A program made the translations under genes and the position numbers. From Acidimicrobiaceae bacterium (GTDB taxonomy: Bacteria > Actinomycetota > Acidimicrobiia > Acidimicrobiales > Ilumatobacteraceae), in contig JACJWF010000009.1 of NCBI GenBank assembly GCA_020637295.1, positions 105,894-169,893 of the forward strand: a stretch of 64,000 bases of DNA, read 5' to 3'. The notes below the pieces were generated by a model. It was not told the DNA's origin, ran no database searches, and saw nothing but the letters and a program-made list of their open reading frames with translations. Shown here piece by piece: positions 25,501-34,594 of this stretch (position 1 is its first letter; every line of letters begins with the position of its first letter).

Positions 25501-27858
25501 TCACTGTGTGCTGAGGCTGGCGCGGAACTCGCCGTCGGCGATGAGGGCGAGCACTTCCGGCGGCGGCTCGCTGAGGCGTTCCAAGGTGACGCTGTGGATC
25601 ACCGCGGTGCACGGGAAGTGGTGCGGATACGGCCCGACGGGCGCACCGGTGTCGACGCCGACGTCGAACGTCTCGCCGCTCATCGAGAACACCACCGGCA
25701 CGGTGCGGTCGAGCCGGACGGAACCGACAGCCAGGCCGTCCACGTGCAGCACGGCCTCGCCGCCGCCGCCGAACCCTCCGTCGTAGGCGAACGCGACCGC
25801 GAGGTGGTGCCGTCCGTCCTCGAGCGATGCCGGAGCCTCCACCCGGCTGTGGACCTTGCCGAAGAGGTTGTAGTGGTACACGGGGCGGCCGTCGTCGTCC
25901 AGGTAGAGCGACCACCCGGCCATGTTGCCGCCCTGGCAGGCGATGACGCCCCTCGCGCCGCCCCGCGGCACGTCGAGCGTCGCGGTGATGCGGAACGAGC
26001 AGTTCTTGAGGTTCACCACGACGGGCTCGGGGATGCGGACATGGTGGGTGGTGTAGGTCATCCGGCTCAGCCTGCCGAGCGCGGTCGGCACGGCCAGTTC
26101 GCCGCCACGACGTGAGCCTGCGTCGCGGAGCGGGTACACACCGTTGCGCAGCGCCTCCGCGTCGAAGACCCGCTGGAGCTCGGCCAGCCTGTCGGGGTGC
26201 TGGGCGGCGAGATCCACCGCCTGGGAGAAGTCGTTGCGGATGTCGTACAGCTCCCACCGCTCCTGCGGGCCGTCGAACTCCAGGCCCTGCATGCGGATCC
26301 ACGGCACCCGGCCGTGGAAGCAGGAGGCCATCCAGCCGTCGTGGTAGATCGCCCGGTTGCCGAGGATCTCGAAGTACTGGGTGGTGTGGGTGCTGGGGGC
26401 GGCGGCGTCATCGAAGGTGGGCGCCATCGACGTGCCGTCGAACGGCATCTGATCGATGCCGTTGAAGCGGGCAGGTGGGGTGATCCCGGCCACGTCGTAG
26501 ATGGTGGGCGCCAGGTCGACCACATGGTGGAACTGGCTTCGCAGGCCGCCCCGGTCGGTGATCCGCTCCGGCCAGCTGACCGCCATCGCGTTGCGGGTTC
26601 CGCCGAAGTGGGAGGCCACCTGCTTCATCCACTGGAACGGCGAGTCGAGCGCCCAGGCCCAGCCGACGTTGTAGTGGTTCTCGCAGCGGGCGGTGCCGAA
26701 GTCGTCGATGTGCTCCAGCAGCCACTCGGGGTCCTCGTGCACCCCGTTCTGGAAGCTGGGCGCACTCCACGCGCCGTGGACGGTGCCTTCGGCCGACGCA
26801 CCGTTGTCGCCGGTGAGGTAGATGACCAGCGTGTCGTCCCACAGGCCGTCGGCGACCAGCGCGTCGAGCACGCGCCCGATCTGGGCGTCGGTGTGGGCCA
26901 GGAAGCCGGCGAAGACCTCCATCAGGCGGGCGGCCACGGGGCGGTAGCGCTCCGGGTAGTCCTCCCAGGCCGGCACCTGCTCGGGCCGACCGGTCAGTGC
27001 CGTCGCCGGCGGGATGACGCCCAGCTCCAGCTGGCGCCGGTAGATCTCCTCGCGGAGCGCGTCCCACCCGGCGTCGAACCGGCCGCGGAAGCGGTCGCTC
27101 CACTCGGGGGCGACGTGGTGGGGGCAGTGCATCGCCCCGGTCGCCAGGTAGGCGAAGAAGGGTGCGTCGGGGCGGGTGGCCCGGTGGGTGCGGATCCAGT
27201 CGATGGTCTGGTCGGCCAGGTCCTCCGTGAGGTGGTAGCCGGGGCGGCCGAGATACGGCATCACCGGGCGGGTCTGGTCGAACACCGCCGGCTCCCACTG
27301 CGACGCCTCGGCGTTGATGATGCCGTAGAAGCGGTCGAAGCCGAGGCCGGTCGGCCAGCGGTCGAACGGGCCGGACGGGCCTTGCTCCCACACCGGGGTG
27401 AGGTGCCACTTGCCGAAGCACCCCGTGGCGTAGCCGTTGGCCCGCAGCACCTGGGCGACGGTGGCCGCCTCGGGCGGGATGACGCTGTCGTAGCCGGGGA
27501 AGGAGTTGGCGATCTCCGGGATGCCCCCGCAGTGCACGGCGTGGTGGTTGCGCCCGGTCAGGAGCGCGGCCCGGGTGGGGGAGCACAGGGCGGTGGTGTG
27601 GAACTGGTTGTAGCGCAGCCCGGCCGCGGCGACGCGGTCGAGTGCGGGTGTGGGGACCGGCCCGCCGAACGTGGAGCACGTGCCGAAGCCGACGTCGTCG
27701 AGCATCACGAGCAGCACGTTGGGGGCGCGGTCGGGTGCCGCGGCGCTGCGCAGTGGGCGGCCCTCGGCGTCCGGGAGGAGCCGGGCGATCGTGCCGGCGA
27801 ACGGCGTGGTCGGTCGAGGCAGCCCGTGCCCCGCGCCGGCGCCCGGTTGGCCGGTCAC
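25501..27858 (-). CDS. Type I arylsulfatase-like enzyme with C-terminal extension
   Basis: 785 residues. VMLDDVGFGT supplies the metal-binding Asp pair; CSPTRAALLTGRNHH (Cys 92) is the formylglycine site with the canonical C-x-P-T-R; later GDNGASAEGT provides the second metal site. The final 200 residues are beta-rich (VHVDGLAVGSV region), a jelly-roll-like domain of the kind found at the end of large actinobacterial arylsulfatases. No signal peptide is visible. The GTG start at 27858 overlaps the alkylsulfatase-like stop (GTGA), so they form a coupled pair. Probably desulfates an aryl or alkyl sulfate ester; the substrate is unknown. The monooxygenase gene follows after 71 bases in the same direction. 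Confidence 0.88.
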   Translation of the reverse strand: MTGQPGAGAGHGLPRPTTPFAGTIARLLPDAEGRPLRSAAAPDRAPNVLLVMLDDVGFGTCSTFGGPVPTPALDRVAAAGLRYNQFHTTALCSPTRAALLTGRNHHAVHCGGIPEIANSFPGYDSVIPPEAATVAQVLRANGYATGCFGKWHLTPVWEQGPSGPFDRWPTGLGFDRFYGIINAEASQWEPAVFDQTRPVMPYLGRPGYHLTEDLADQTIDWIRTHRATRPDAPFFAYLATGAMHCPHHVAPEWSDRFRGRFDAGWDALREEIYRRQLELGVIPPATALTGRPEQVPAWEDYPERYRPVAARLMEVFAGFLAHTDAQIGRVLDALVADGLWDDTLVIYLTGDNGASAEGTVHGAWSAPSFQNGVHEDPEWLLEHIDDFGTARCENHYNVGWAWALDSPFQWMKQVASHFGGTRNAMAVSWPERITDRGGLRSQFHHVVDLAPTIYDVAGITPPARFNGIDQMPFDGTSMAPTFDDAAAPSTHTTQYFEILGNRAIYHDGWMASCFHGRVPWIRMQGLEFDGPQERWELYDIRNDFSQAVDLAAQHPDRLAELQRVFDAEALRNGVYPLRDAGSRRGGELAVPTALGRLSRMTYTTHHVRIPEPVVVNLKNCSFRITATLDVPRGGARGVIACQGGNMAGWSLYLDDDGRPVYHYNLFGKVHSRVEAPASLEDGRHHLAVAFAYDGGFGGGGEAVLHVDGLAVGSVRLDRTVPVVFSMSGETFDVGVDTGAPVGPYPHHFPCTAVIHSVTLERLSEPPPEVLALIADGEFRASLSTQ

Positions 27859-29567
27859 CCGGTCTCCGGCAGATCAAAGAGGGCGAGGATCGCGGCAACC
27901 TGCTCGGCGGTTCCGCCGCTGACGGTGGCCGCGCCGCTGTCCAGCAGCGTGGCGAGGCCGCCGCCGGTCAGCAGTCCCGCCCACGATGCCGCGTCGGTTT
28001 CCAAGGTGAGGGCGGCGGCCGTGCCGTCCGTGGCAACGGCCACGCAGTTGCGGACGTGAAGGCCGGCGGTTCCCCACCGAGCGACGACGAGCCGGAGATG
28101 GGCGTCCACGCCCACCGCCGCGTCGGGGTCCAGCAGGACGCGCAGGGTGTTGAGCACCGCCAAGGGGTCACGCTCGATCTCCGCGCGGCGCAGGCGGTGC
28201 GTCCGGAAGCGGGCGAGGGGCGTCACCCCCTCCAGGTCCCGGGCGCGGGTGATGCACCAGTTGCGGATGTTGGCCGCCGGCGTCTGTTGGCCGATGGCCC
28301 GCAGCACACCCGCCAGGCGGCGCCGGTCTGCGTCGGCCTCCTCGTCCTCGGACGAGGGGGCGGTGACCAGCCACGTGGCCATCTCGGCTGCCCAGCGCAG
28401 GTCGTCGTCGGCGACTGCCTGCTCCACCCTGGTCACCACGTCGGCACGGCCACCGAAGCCGGCGATCAACTTCGCGGCCCGCTCGGCCGGCGGCGCCGGG
28501 AACAACTTGGCGGGGTCGCCGTCGAACCAGCCGCGCAGCCCGTTGTGGATCTGACGGACATGGTGCTCGGCGACGCCGTAGCGCTCGCTGGTCAGGTAGT
28601 CGTCGTCGTAGAAGTCGGGCAGGCGGACGCGACCGACCAGCTCGTCCACCGTCCATCCGCGGTTGATGCCGCGGACGGTCTGGTCCCACAGGAACTGGAC
28701 GGCATCGCGCGACCGGCGTGCCCGGCGGGCGATCTCCGCGGCACCGCTGATCGGTGGGCCGTGTGTGCCGACGAGGTGCTCCGCGCCGAGCGACAGGGCG
28801 TGGTCCATGCCGTGCAGCAGCACGCGCGGGTCGCGGTACTCCTCGCCGCGGATGGCGAACACGTTGAACAGTGCCGGCCAGAACAGGTTGTGCACGCACA
28901 CCCCGAGGTCGGGGAACCAGAGCGTGACGGAGTCGTCGGCGTCGCTGGGGGCCGGTGTCACCTCCATGCGCAGACCGGCGACGCGGAGGCTGGTGGCGGC
29001 GGCGAACGTGCGGTCCGGCTCCACGAAGCCGTTCGTGTACGGCGCGTGGGCGGGGTTGCGGAACCAGAGGCCGAGCCCGACGTGTACCAGCGCATCGGGG
29101 CCGTCCGCGGGCATCGCCACGCCGAACTGCTCCACCAGGCCGCGGGAGTACGCCGGCCCGATCTCGTTCGTGACGCGGCGGAGGTTGGTGACGATGCGTT
29201 CGTGCCCGTACACCGGCAGGCTGTGGCCGGCGTCGTCGATGGCCGCCTGTGTGCCGCTGACGTAGTGGAAGTGGGTGTAGACGACGGCGGCGAGCGGGGC
29301 CGAGGTGACCTCCCGCAGGCGGGCCAGCGCGGCGCGCATCTCCTCGTTGCTCTCGCCCGTGTCGATGGCGATGATGCCGTCGGGGCCTTCGATGAACGTC
29401 TGGTTGGACAGGCCGTTGCCCACCAGCGTCCACACGCCTGGGCGCACCGTGTACCACTCGGGACGGATGACCTGGCCGTGGGCGAGGTGGTCGACGTGGG
29501 CGACCCCACCGTTGGCGGCCGCGCCGGTACACGCCGGTGACGGGTCGAAGCTGCGGATGTGTCCCAC
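27855..29567 (-). CDS. MBL-fold alkylsulfatase-like protein with altered metal motif
   Basis: 570 residues. N-terminal metallo-beta-lactamase fold (GPDGIIAIDTGES at about 61-73), middle dimerisation region (GVAEHHVRQIHNGLRGWFDGDPAKLFPAPP) and a C-terminal SCP2-like domain: the layout of SdsA1/BDS1-type alkylsulfatases, which cleave primary alkyl sulfates with two zinc ions. The metal motif, normally THxHxDH, reads THFHYVSG at 98-105, so the Asp and third His are absent; GTHGPP further on is kept. The protein may bind one metal or act differently. Start is GTG 29567 behind AAGGGGG. First gene of a likely operon with the arylsulfatase and perhaps the monooxygenase. Confidence 0.8.
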   Translation of the reverse strand: MGHIRSFDPSPACTGAAANGGVAHVDHLAHGQVIRPEWYTVRPGVWTLVGNGLSNQTFIEGPDGIIAIDTGESNEEMRAALARLREVTSAPLAAVVYTHFHYVSGTQAAIDDAGHSLPVYGHERIVTNLRRVTNEIGPAYSRGLVEQFGVAMPADGPDALVHVGLGLWFRNPAHAPYTNGFVEPDRTFAAATSLRVAGLRMEVTPAPSDADDSVTLWFPDLGVCVHNLFWPALFNVFAIRGEEYRDPRVLLHGMDHALSLGAEHLVGTHGPPISGAAEIARRARRSRDAVQFLWDQTVRGINRGWTVDELVGRVRLPDFYDDDYLTSERYGVAEHHVRQIHNGLRGWFDGDPAKLFPAPPAERAAKLIAGFGGRADVVTRVEQAVADDDLRWAAEMATWLVTAPSSEDEEADADRRRLAGVLRAIGQQTPAANIRNWCITRARDLEGVTPLARFRTHRLRRAEIERDPLAVLNTLRVLLDPDAAVGVDAHLRLVVARWGTAGLHVRNCVAVATDGTAAALTLETDAASWAGLLTGGGLATLLDSGAATVSGGTAEQVAAILALFDLPETG

Positions 29568-29643
29568 GGGAGCCCCCTTCTCGTTGGTCGGGGAGGAGCG
29601 TAGGCGACGCATCCGGGAGTGACGTGTGCCACACTCTTGCGCC

Positions 29644-31179
29644 ATGCGGAACAACATCGGGGCGATCCTCGCCAAGCGCACGCTCATGAACCCGACCAAC
29701 GAGGCCCTGTTCGACGTGGCCGCGGACCGGCGCTTCACCTACACCGAGCTGAACGACCGGACCAATCAGGTGGCACACGCGCTGCTCGCCTCCGGCGTGC
29801 AGAAGGGCGACCGGGTGGCCCTCCTGATGATGAACTCCCACGAGTTCGTCACCAGCTTCTTCGCCGTCGCCAAGGTCGGCGCGGTGATCGTGCCGCTCAA
29901 CTGGCGGCTGGTCCCCGACGAGCTGGAGTTCATCGTCAAGGACGCCGGCTGCACGTTGATGATCGCCGGAGGTGAGTTCGCCGCCGCGGTGCAGGAGTTG
30001 CAGTCCCGCGGCGACCGCACGGACGTGCGCACCTGGGTGCACGTCGGCGATGCGGCGGCGCGGCCATCGTTCGCCCTCCAGTTCGACGAGTGGGTGGACG
30101 GTCAGAGCACGGAAGAGCCGCCGCTGACGGCCTGGAACGACGACCTGCTCTACATCATGTACACCTCCGGCACGACGGGCCTGCCGAAGGGCGTGATGCA
30201 CACGCACGACACCCAGATGGCGGCGCTGTACACGCTGAACGCGACGGCGGACTACCGCATCGGCGACCGGTACCTCAACCCGATGCCGCTGTTCCACGTG
30301 GGCGCACTCACCCCGGCCATCACCACGGCGTACCGCGGCCTGGCCCAGATCCTGATGCGGGCGTTCGACCCGGTGAAGGTGTGGGAGCTCGTCCGCGACG
30401 AGAAGGTCAACAGCTCGCTGCTGGTGCCGGCGATGCTCGGGGCGATGCGGATGGTCTACGACCCGTCCGTGCACGACCACTCCAGTGTGCGCTGGTTCCT
30501 CAGTGGGGCGGCGCCGGTGCCCAAGGCGCTGATCGAGGCCTACGCGGAGATGGGCATCGAGATCCACCAGGTGTATGGCCTGACGGAGACGTGCGGCCCG
30601 GCCTGCCTCACCACGCCGGAAGACGCCCTGCGCAAGGCGGGCTCCACCGGCAAGGCGTTCTTCCACACCGACGTGATGGTGATGCGCCCCGATGGCACCG
30701 AGTGCGACGTGGACGAGGCCGGCGAAGTCGTCATCGCCGGCGACCACATCATGACCGGCTACTGGAACCGCCCCGAGGCCACGGCCGACGCCATCCGCGA
30801 CGGCTGGTTCCACTCCGGCGACGTGGCGGTGCGCGACGACGAGGGGTTCATCTGGATCCGCGACCGCCTGAAGGACATGATCATCTCCGGCGGCGAGAAC
30901 GTGTACCCGGCGGAGGTGGAGAACGTCATCCTCACCCACCCGGGCGTGGCGGACGTGGCGGTCATCGGTGTGCCGTCGGAGAAGTGGGGCGAGTCGCCGC
31001 TGGCCATCGTGGTGAAGAAGGACCCGGACCTCGAGGAGCGGGCCATCATCGAGCACTGCGATGGCAAGCTGGCCCGCTACAAGATGCCGACGGCCGTGCG
31101 GTTCGTGGACGTGGTGCCGCGCAACGCCAGCGGCAAGGCGCTGAAGCGGGAGCTGCGCCTCCAGTTCCCCGAGCTGTAG
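29644..31179 (+). CDS. Long-chain fatty-acid/aryl acyl-CoA ligase
   Basis: 511 residues. ANL superfamily: MYTSGTTGLPKG at about 177-188, QVYGLTETCGP, WFHSGDVAVRDDEGFIWIRDRLKDMI and GGENVYPAEVE, ending with NASGKALKRELR carrying the catalytic Lys. Converts a carboxylic acid to its CoA ester using ATP. Divergent from the sulfatase operon with a 76-base shared control region; followed after four bases by an amidase, so the two are an operon. CACTCT, six bases before the ATG, is a possible -10. Together with the sulfatases and monooxygenase, it fits a route from sulfated or ketone-bearing compounds to acyl-CoA. Confidence 0.9.
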   Translation: MRNNIGAILAKRTLMNPTNEALFDVAADRRFTYTELNDRTNQVAHALLASGVQKGDRVALLMMNSHEFVTSFFAVAKVGAVIVPLNWRLVPDELEFIVKDAGCTLMIAGGEFAAAVQELQSRGDRTDVRTWVHVGDAAARPSFALQFDEWVDGQSTEEPPLTAWNDDLLYIMYTSGTTGLPKGVMHTHDTQMAALYTLNATADYRIGDRYLNPMPLFHVGALTPAITTAYRGLAQILMRAFDPVKVWELVRDEKVNSSLLVPAMLGAMRMVYDPSVHDHSSVRWFLSGAAPVPKALIEAYAEMGIEIHQVYGLTETCGPACLTTPEDALRKAGSTGKAFFHTDVMVMRPDGTECDVDEAGEVVIAGDHIMTGYWNRPEATADAIRDGWFHSGDVAVRDDEGFIWIRDRLKDMIISGGENVYPAEVENVILTHPGVADVAVIGVPSEKWGESPLAIVVKKDPDLEERAIIEHCDGKLARYKMPTAVRFVDVVPRNASGKALKRELRLQFPEL

Positions 31180-31183
31180 CCAC

Positions 31184-32407
31184 ATGACCGTCCGCGCCAC
31201 CGTCGCCGAGGCGTTGGCGCGCCTGGACGCCGCTGCAGCGCTGGGCGCGGTGGTGGCACGGGACGACGCCGCCGCCCTGTCGCAGGCCGACGCGCTGGAC
31301 GGGCTGCCCGAGGACGCCCGGCGGTTGCCGCTGTTCGGCCGGGCCATCACCGTGAAGGACTGGATCGACGTCGCCGGCCTGCCCTGCGAGGGCGAGTCCG
31401 CGGAACGGACGGGTCGGGTCCCGTCGAGGGATGCCACCGCGGTGGCCCGGCTGCGTGCCGCCGGCGCGGTCGTGGTGGCGAAGACCCAGCCCGGTGCGGA
31501 CCATCCGATCCACGGCCGCTGCCACCACCCCGTGGACCCGCTGCGGACTCCTGGCGCGTCGTCCAGCGGTGAGGCCGCGCTCGTCGGCGGCGGTGCCTCA
31601 CAGCTGGGGCTGGGCAGCGATTCCGGCGGCAGCATCCGCCTCCCGGCCGCGTGGTGCGGGGCCGTCGGGGTGAAGCCGTCGGCGGGCCTGGTGCCGACGA
31701 CGGGGCACTTCCCCCGGGTGGGCGACCGGGTGGACGGGCGGACAGTGATCGGCCCGCTGACCCGGTCGGTGGCCGATGCTGTCACAGCACTGCGGGTGAT
31801 CGCCGGGCCGGACGGCGTGGACGCCGGCTGCATGCCGGTGCCGCTCGGCGATCCTGCGTTGGTCCACATCGACGGCCTGCGGGTCGCCGTGTTCCTCGGC
31901 GACGGCGGATGGGCGCCGGCGCCGTCGACCTGCGCCGCGGTCGAACGCGCTGCATCACTGCTGGCCGACGCCGGCGCGCTGGTGATGGCGGAGGCCCTGC
32001 CGGCCCATCTGGCCGAGTCCTTCGACATCACCACCCGTTACTGGCGCCGCGCCGGGCACGACCCGTCGCTGACCGGGGTGGACGTGGACCTTCAGCTGCG
32101 CGACTGGGACCGCTTCGCCGGACGCATGCTGCGGGCGTCGGCTGCGTTCGACGTGGTGGTCGGCCCGGCCGTGGCCGACGTCGCACCGCATCACCGTCCG
32201 CTGGACGGCGAGGACTTCGTGTTCACCCTGCCGTGGAGCCTCGCCGGCTGGGCCGCCGTCAGCCTTCCCGCCGGTGTCGACGCCGCCACCGGCCTGCCCC
32301 TCGCCGTCCAGATCGCCGCCCCGCGGTGGCACGACCACGTGGCCCTCGCCGTCGCCGCCCACCTCGAACCCCAAGTTGGCGGTGAGGTGCGGCAGGACCG
32401 CCACTGA
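31184..32407 (+). CDS. Amidase signature family enzyme
   Basis: 407 residues. Amidase signature triad: VKDWIDV (Lys 58), GASSSGEAA (cis-Ser at about 128) and GSDSGGSIRLPAAWCG (nucleophile Ser 150). Hydrolyses a carboxylic amide; the family also includes GatA, but this copy lacks the glutamine-amidotransferase neighbours. Begins four bases after the acyl-CoA ligase stop with no separate ribosome-binding site, so translation is coupled. A plausible role is to release a carboxylate for the ligase. The last 12 codons lie inside an inverted repeat that may serve as terminator. Confidence 0.87.
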   Translation: MTVRATVAEALARLDAAAALGAVVARDDAAALSQADALDGLPEDARRLPLFGRAITVKDWIDVAGLPCEGESAERTGRVPSRDATAVARLRAAGAVVVAKTQPGADHPIHGRCHHPVDPLRTPGASSSGEAALVGGGASQLGLGSDSGGSIRLPAAWCGAVGVKPSAGLVPTTGHFPRVGDRVDGRTVIGPLTRSVADAVTALRVIAGPDGVDAGCMPVPLGDPALVHIDGLRVAVFLGDGGWAPAPSTCAAVERAASLLADAGALVMAEALPAHLAESFDITTRYWRRAGHDPSLTGVDVDLQLRDWDRFAGRMLRASAAFDVVVGPAVADVAPHHRPLDGEDFVFTLPWSLAGWAAVSLPAGVDAATGLPLAVQIAAPRWHDHVALAVAAHLEPQVGGEVRQDRH

Positions 32408-32419
32408 ACGCCAACTTGG
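32371..32419. terminator. Inverted repeat overlapping amidase 3' end
   Basis: CCAAGTTGGCG (32371-32381) and CGCCAACTTGG (32409-32419) are perfect 11-bp arms; an inner GCGG/CCGC pair can extend the hairpin. It spans the amidase stop and lies just before the convergent DUF1801-MORN gene, so a bidirectional terminator is the simplest reading. The AAGTTG core recalls the palindromic elements at 46.6 and 47.3 kb, but the match is short. Confidence 0.5.
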
Positions 32420-32432
32420 AGAGGGGGGAGGG

Positions 32433-32999
32433 TCAGAGGGTGGTTTCCTTGACGAGGGCGCCGGTGCGATCGAAGGTGCGCCACACCCCGGTCTGGACGC
32501 CGTCCGTGAACGAACCGGTGCGCATCAGCGAGCCGTCGCGCCGCCAGAACGACCACTCGCCGTGCATCTCGCCGGCGCGCAGCCGGCCCTTGTGCGCCAG
32601 GCGGCCGTTGTCGTAGAAGCGGCGGGCGACGTTCTTCTTGGGCGGTTGCGCGTTCTCCACCTCCACCCGTGCGGCCACCAGCTTGCGGAGGAGCGCGACG
32701 GGGAGGGGCCGGTCGTTGGGGAAGCGCAGCGTGCCGGCGTCCCATTCGTAGCCGTCGAGGTCGGCGGCGGCGAGGCGGCCGACGGTGTCGCCGCTGTGGG
32801 GGAAGTAGGAGCAGTGGTGCACGAAACCGGCGAACCCGGCCAGCACGGTGCCGTCCACCCGGAAGCCGGGCATGCCGTAGCTGATGCAGGCTTCGGCGTC
32901 GGGCAGCAGCCGGCGGAGGCGCTCCGCCACGACCTCCAGCGTCCGGCGCTGCGGCTCGGGCTGGGCGGCGAGGTACTCGGCGAAGGCAGGCTCGGTCAC
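32433..32999 (-). CDS. DUF1801 domain fused to MORN-like repeats
   Basis: 188 residues. Residues 1-100 resemble the DUF1801/YdhG family (CISYGMPGFRVDGTVLAGFAGFVHHCSYFPHSG). Residues about 105-188 contain MORN-like units (FYDNGRLAHKGRLRAGEMHGEW, then FTDGVQTGVWRTFD), as in YwqK-type proteins. DUF1801 members include frataxin-like iron chaperones; the MORN section usually mediates protein or membrane contacts. The fusion function is unknown. GTG 32999 has TACAGT eight bases upstream. Divergent from the MFS gene with a 58-base gap, so co-control is possible. Confidence 0.7.
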   Translation of the reverse strand: MTEPAFAEYLAAQPEPQRRTLEVVAERLRRLLPDAEACISYGMPGFRVDGTVLAGFAGFVHHCSYFPHSGDTVGRLAAADLDGYEWDAGTLRFPNDRPLPVALLRKLVAARVEVENAQPPKKNVARRFYDNGRLAHKGRLRAGEMHGEWSFWRRDGSLMRTGSFTDGVQTGVWRTFDRTGALVKETTL

Positions 33000-33007
33000 G
33001 GCGCGGG

Positions 33008-33013
33008 ACTGTA
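33008..33013 (-). promoter_or_regulatory. Leaderless -10 box
   Basis: TACAGT on the minus strand, eight bases before GTG at 32999. It faces the plus-strand TACGGT box of the MFS gene. Confidence 0.4.
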
Positions 33014-33045
33014 CTCCGGCTCGTTCGCCCCAGGCCCCCGGCGCA

Positions 33046-33051
33046 TACGGT
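33046..33051 (+). promoter_or_regulatory. Leaderless -10 box
   Basis: TACGGT, six bases before GTG at 33058. Confidence 0.45.
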
Positions 33052-33057
33052 GACGCC

Positions 33058-34590
33058 GTGGCGGAGTCGTCGGTTCCTGGGTTCACCCGCAAGCACCTGT
33101 TCCTCGTGTTGTCGGCGCTGATGCTGGCGGTCTTCCTCTCCACGATGGAGACCTCGATCATCTCCACCGCGCTGCCCACGATCGCCGGCGACTTCAACGC
33201 CTTCGAGAGCTTCGCCTGGGTCGGCACCGCCTACATCGTCACCTCGGCCATCGGCACGCCCCTCCTGGGCAAGCTCTCCGATCTCTACGGCCGGCGGCTG
33301 ATCTTCCAGACGACCATGGCGACGTTCGTGGTCGGGTCATTGCTCTGCGGCATCAAGATCTCGATGGGCTGGCTGATCGCGTTCCGTGCCCTCCAGGGCT
33401 TCGGCGGCGGTGGCATCCAGGCGCTGGCGTTCGCGATCCTCGGCGACATCCTCCCGCCCCGCCAGCGCGGCAAGTACATCGGCTACTTCACGCTGTCGTT
33501 CGTGGGCGCCGCGCTGCTCGGCCCGCTGATCGGCGGGTTCATCATCGACCACTTCAGCTGGCAGTGGATCTTCTGGCTGAACGTGCCGCTCGGCATCATC
33601 GTCACGATCATGTGCCACTTCGCCCTGCGGCTGCCGTTCCGCCGTCGCCAGGCCAGGCTGGACGTGCGTGGCGCCGTCCTCCTCTCCGTCTCCATCGCCT
33701 GCCTGATGATCGGCCTGGAGGAAGGCCGCAAGGGCTGGACCCACACCGACGTGCTGATCCTGTTCGCCGTGGCAGTGGTCGGCCTGGTGGCCTTCATCCT
33801 CGTGGAGCAGCGTGTCGACGAGCCGATGATCCCGCTGCGCCTGTTCGGCAACAAGGTCGTCCTCTACTGCATCCTGCTGGGCATGTGCGCCGGCGTCGCC
33901 ACCTATGGCGCCGGGCAGTTCCTGCCCCTCTACTTCCAGGACTCGCTGTTCTGGTCGCCCACCGCGTCCGGTCTGGCGATGGCGCCGCAGATGGCCGGGG
34001 TCAGCCTGGCGACCTTCGGCATCGGCCGGCTGATCGCCCGCACCGGCAAGTACAAGGCCTACCCGATCGCCGGAACCATGGTGGGCACCGTCGGCCTGCT
34101 GTCCGTGGCGCAGATCGACGGCTCCACGACCTACGTCTGGTTGCTGCTGCCGATGATGGCCATGGGCTTCGGTGCCGCCTCGGTGTTCACCACCACCTCG
34201 ATCGCCAGCCAGAACGCCGTGGAGTTCACCGACCTCGGCGTCGTGACCTCCACGGTGATGTTCTTCCGCTCCCTCGGCGGCTCCTTCGGCCTCGCCGCCT
34301 TCGGCACCATCCTCAATTCGACCATCCGCAGTGAGATCCCCAAGCGGGTGAACGTGGCCGCTGCCGAGGCCGCCAGCCTCATCCGGGCCCCCGGCCAGAT
34401 CAAGCTCCTCGACCCGGTCAGCCGCCAGGCGGTGGTGGACAGCGTGGCCCTGGGTGTCAGCCGGATCTACTGGGTCTGCGGTGGTGTGATGGCGGTGGGC
34501 ATCCTCTTTGCCCTCCTGCTGCCCGAGCTGCCGTTGCGGCTGCGGGCGGGCCTGTCCGAGGCGATGGAGCAGTCCGCCCCGGCGCACTGA
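33058..34590 (+). CDS. MFS efflux transporter, DHA2/EmrB-QacA type
   Basis: 510 residues. Motif A-like GKLSDLYGRRLIF after the second transmembrane segment, GFGGGGIQALAFAILGDI (motif C region), and 14 hydrophobic segments predicted from the alternating strings. DHA2 transporters export drugs or lipophilic compounds using the proton gradient. GTG 33058 is chosen because of the -10 spacing and because residues of the first helix follow shortly (HLFLVLSALMLAVFLSTMETSIISTALPTI). The gene ends four bases before the convergent flavoprotein stop. Substrate unknown. Confidence 0.88.
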   Translation: MAESSVPGFTRKHLFLVLSALMLAVFLSTMETSIISTALPTIAGDFNAFESFAWVGTAYIVTSAIGTPLLGKLSDLYGRRLIFQTTMATFVVGSLLCGIKISMGWLIAFRALQGFGGGGIQALAFAILGDILPPRQRGKYIGYFTLSFVGAALLGPLIGGFIIDHFSWQWIFWLNVPLGIIVTIMCHFALRLPFRRRQARLDVRGAVLLSVSIACLMIGLEEGRKGWTHTDVLILFAVAVVGLVAFILVEQRVDEPMIPLRLFGNKVVLYCILLGMCAGVATYGAGQFLPLYFQDSLFWSPTASGLAMAPQMAGVSLATFGIGRLIARTGKYKAYPIAGTMVGTVGLLSVAQIDGSTTYVWLLLPMMAMGFGAASVFTTTSIASQNAVEFTDLGVVTSTVMFFRSLGGSFGLAAFGTILNSTIRSEIPKRVNVAAAEAASLIRAPGQIKLLDPVSRQAVVDSVALGVSRIYWVCGGVMAVGILFALLLPELPLRLRAGLSEAMEQSAPAH

Positions 34591-34594
34591 CCCG

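Noticed and set aside
28168..32034. A frame of about 1290 codons on the minus strand across the acyl-CoA ligase and amidase genes
   Set aside because: Antisense shadow of the ligase and amidase; low-complexity composition and no motif.
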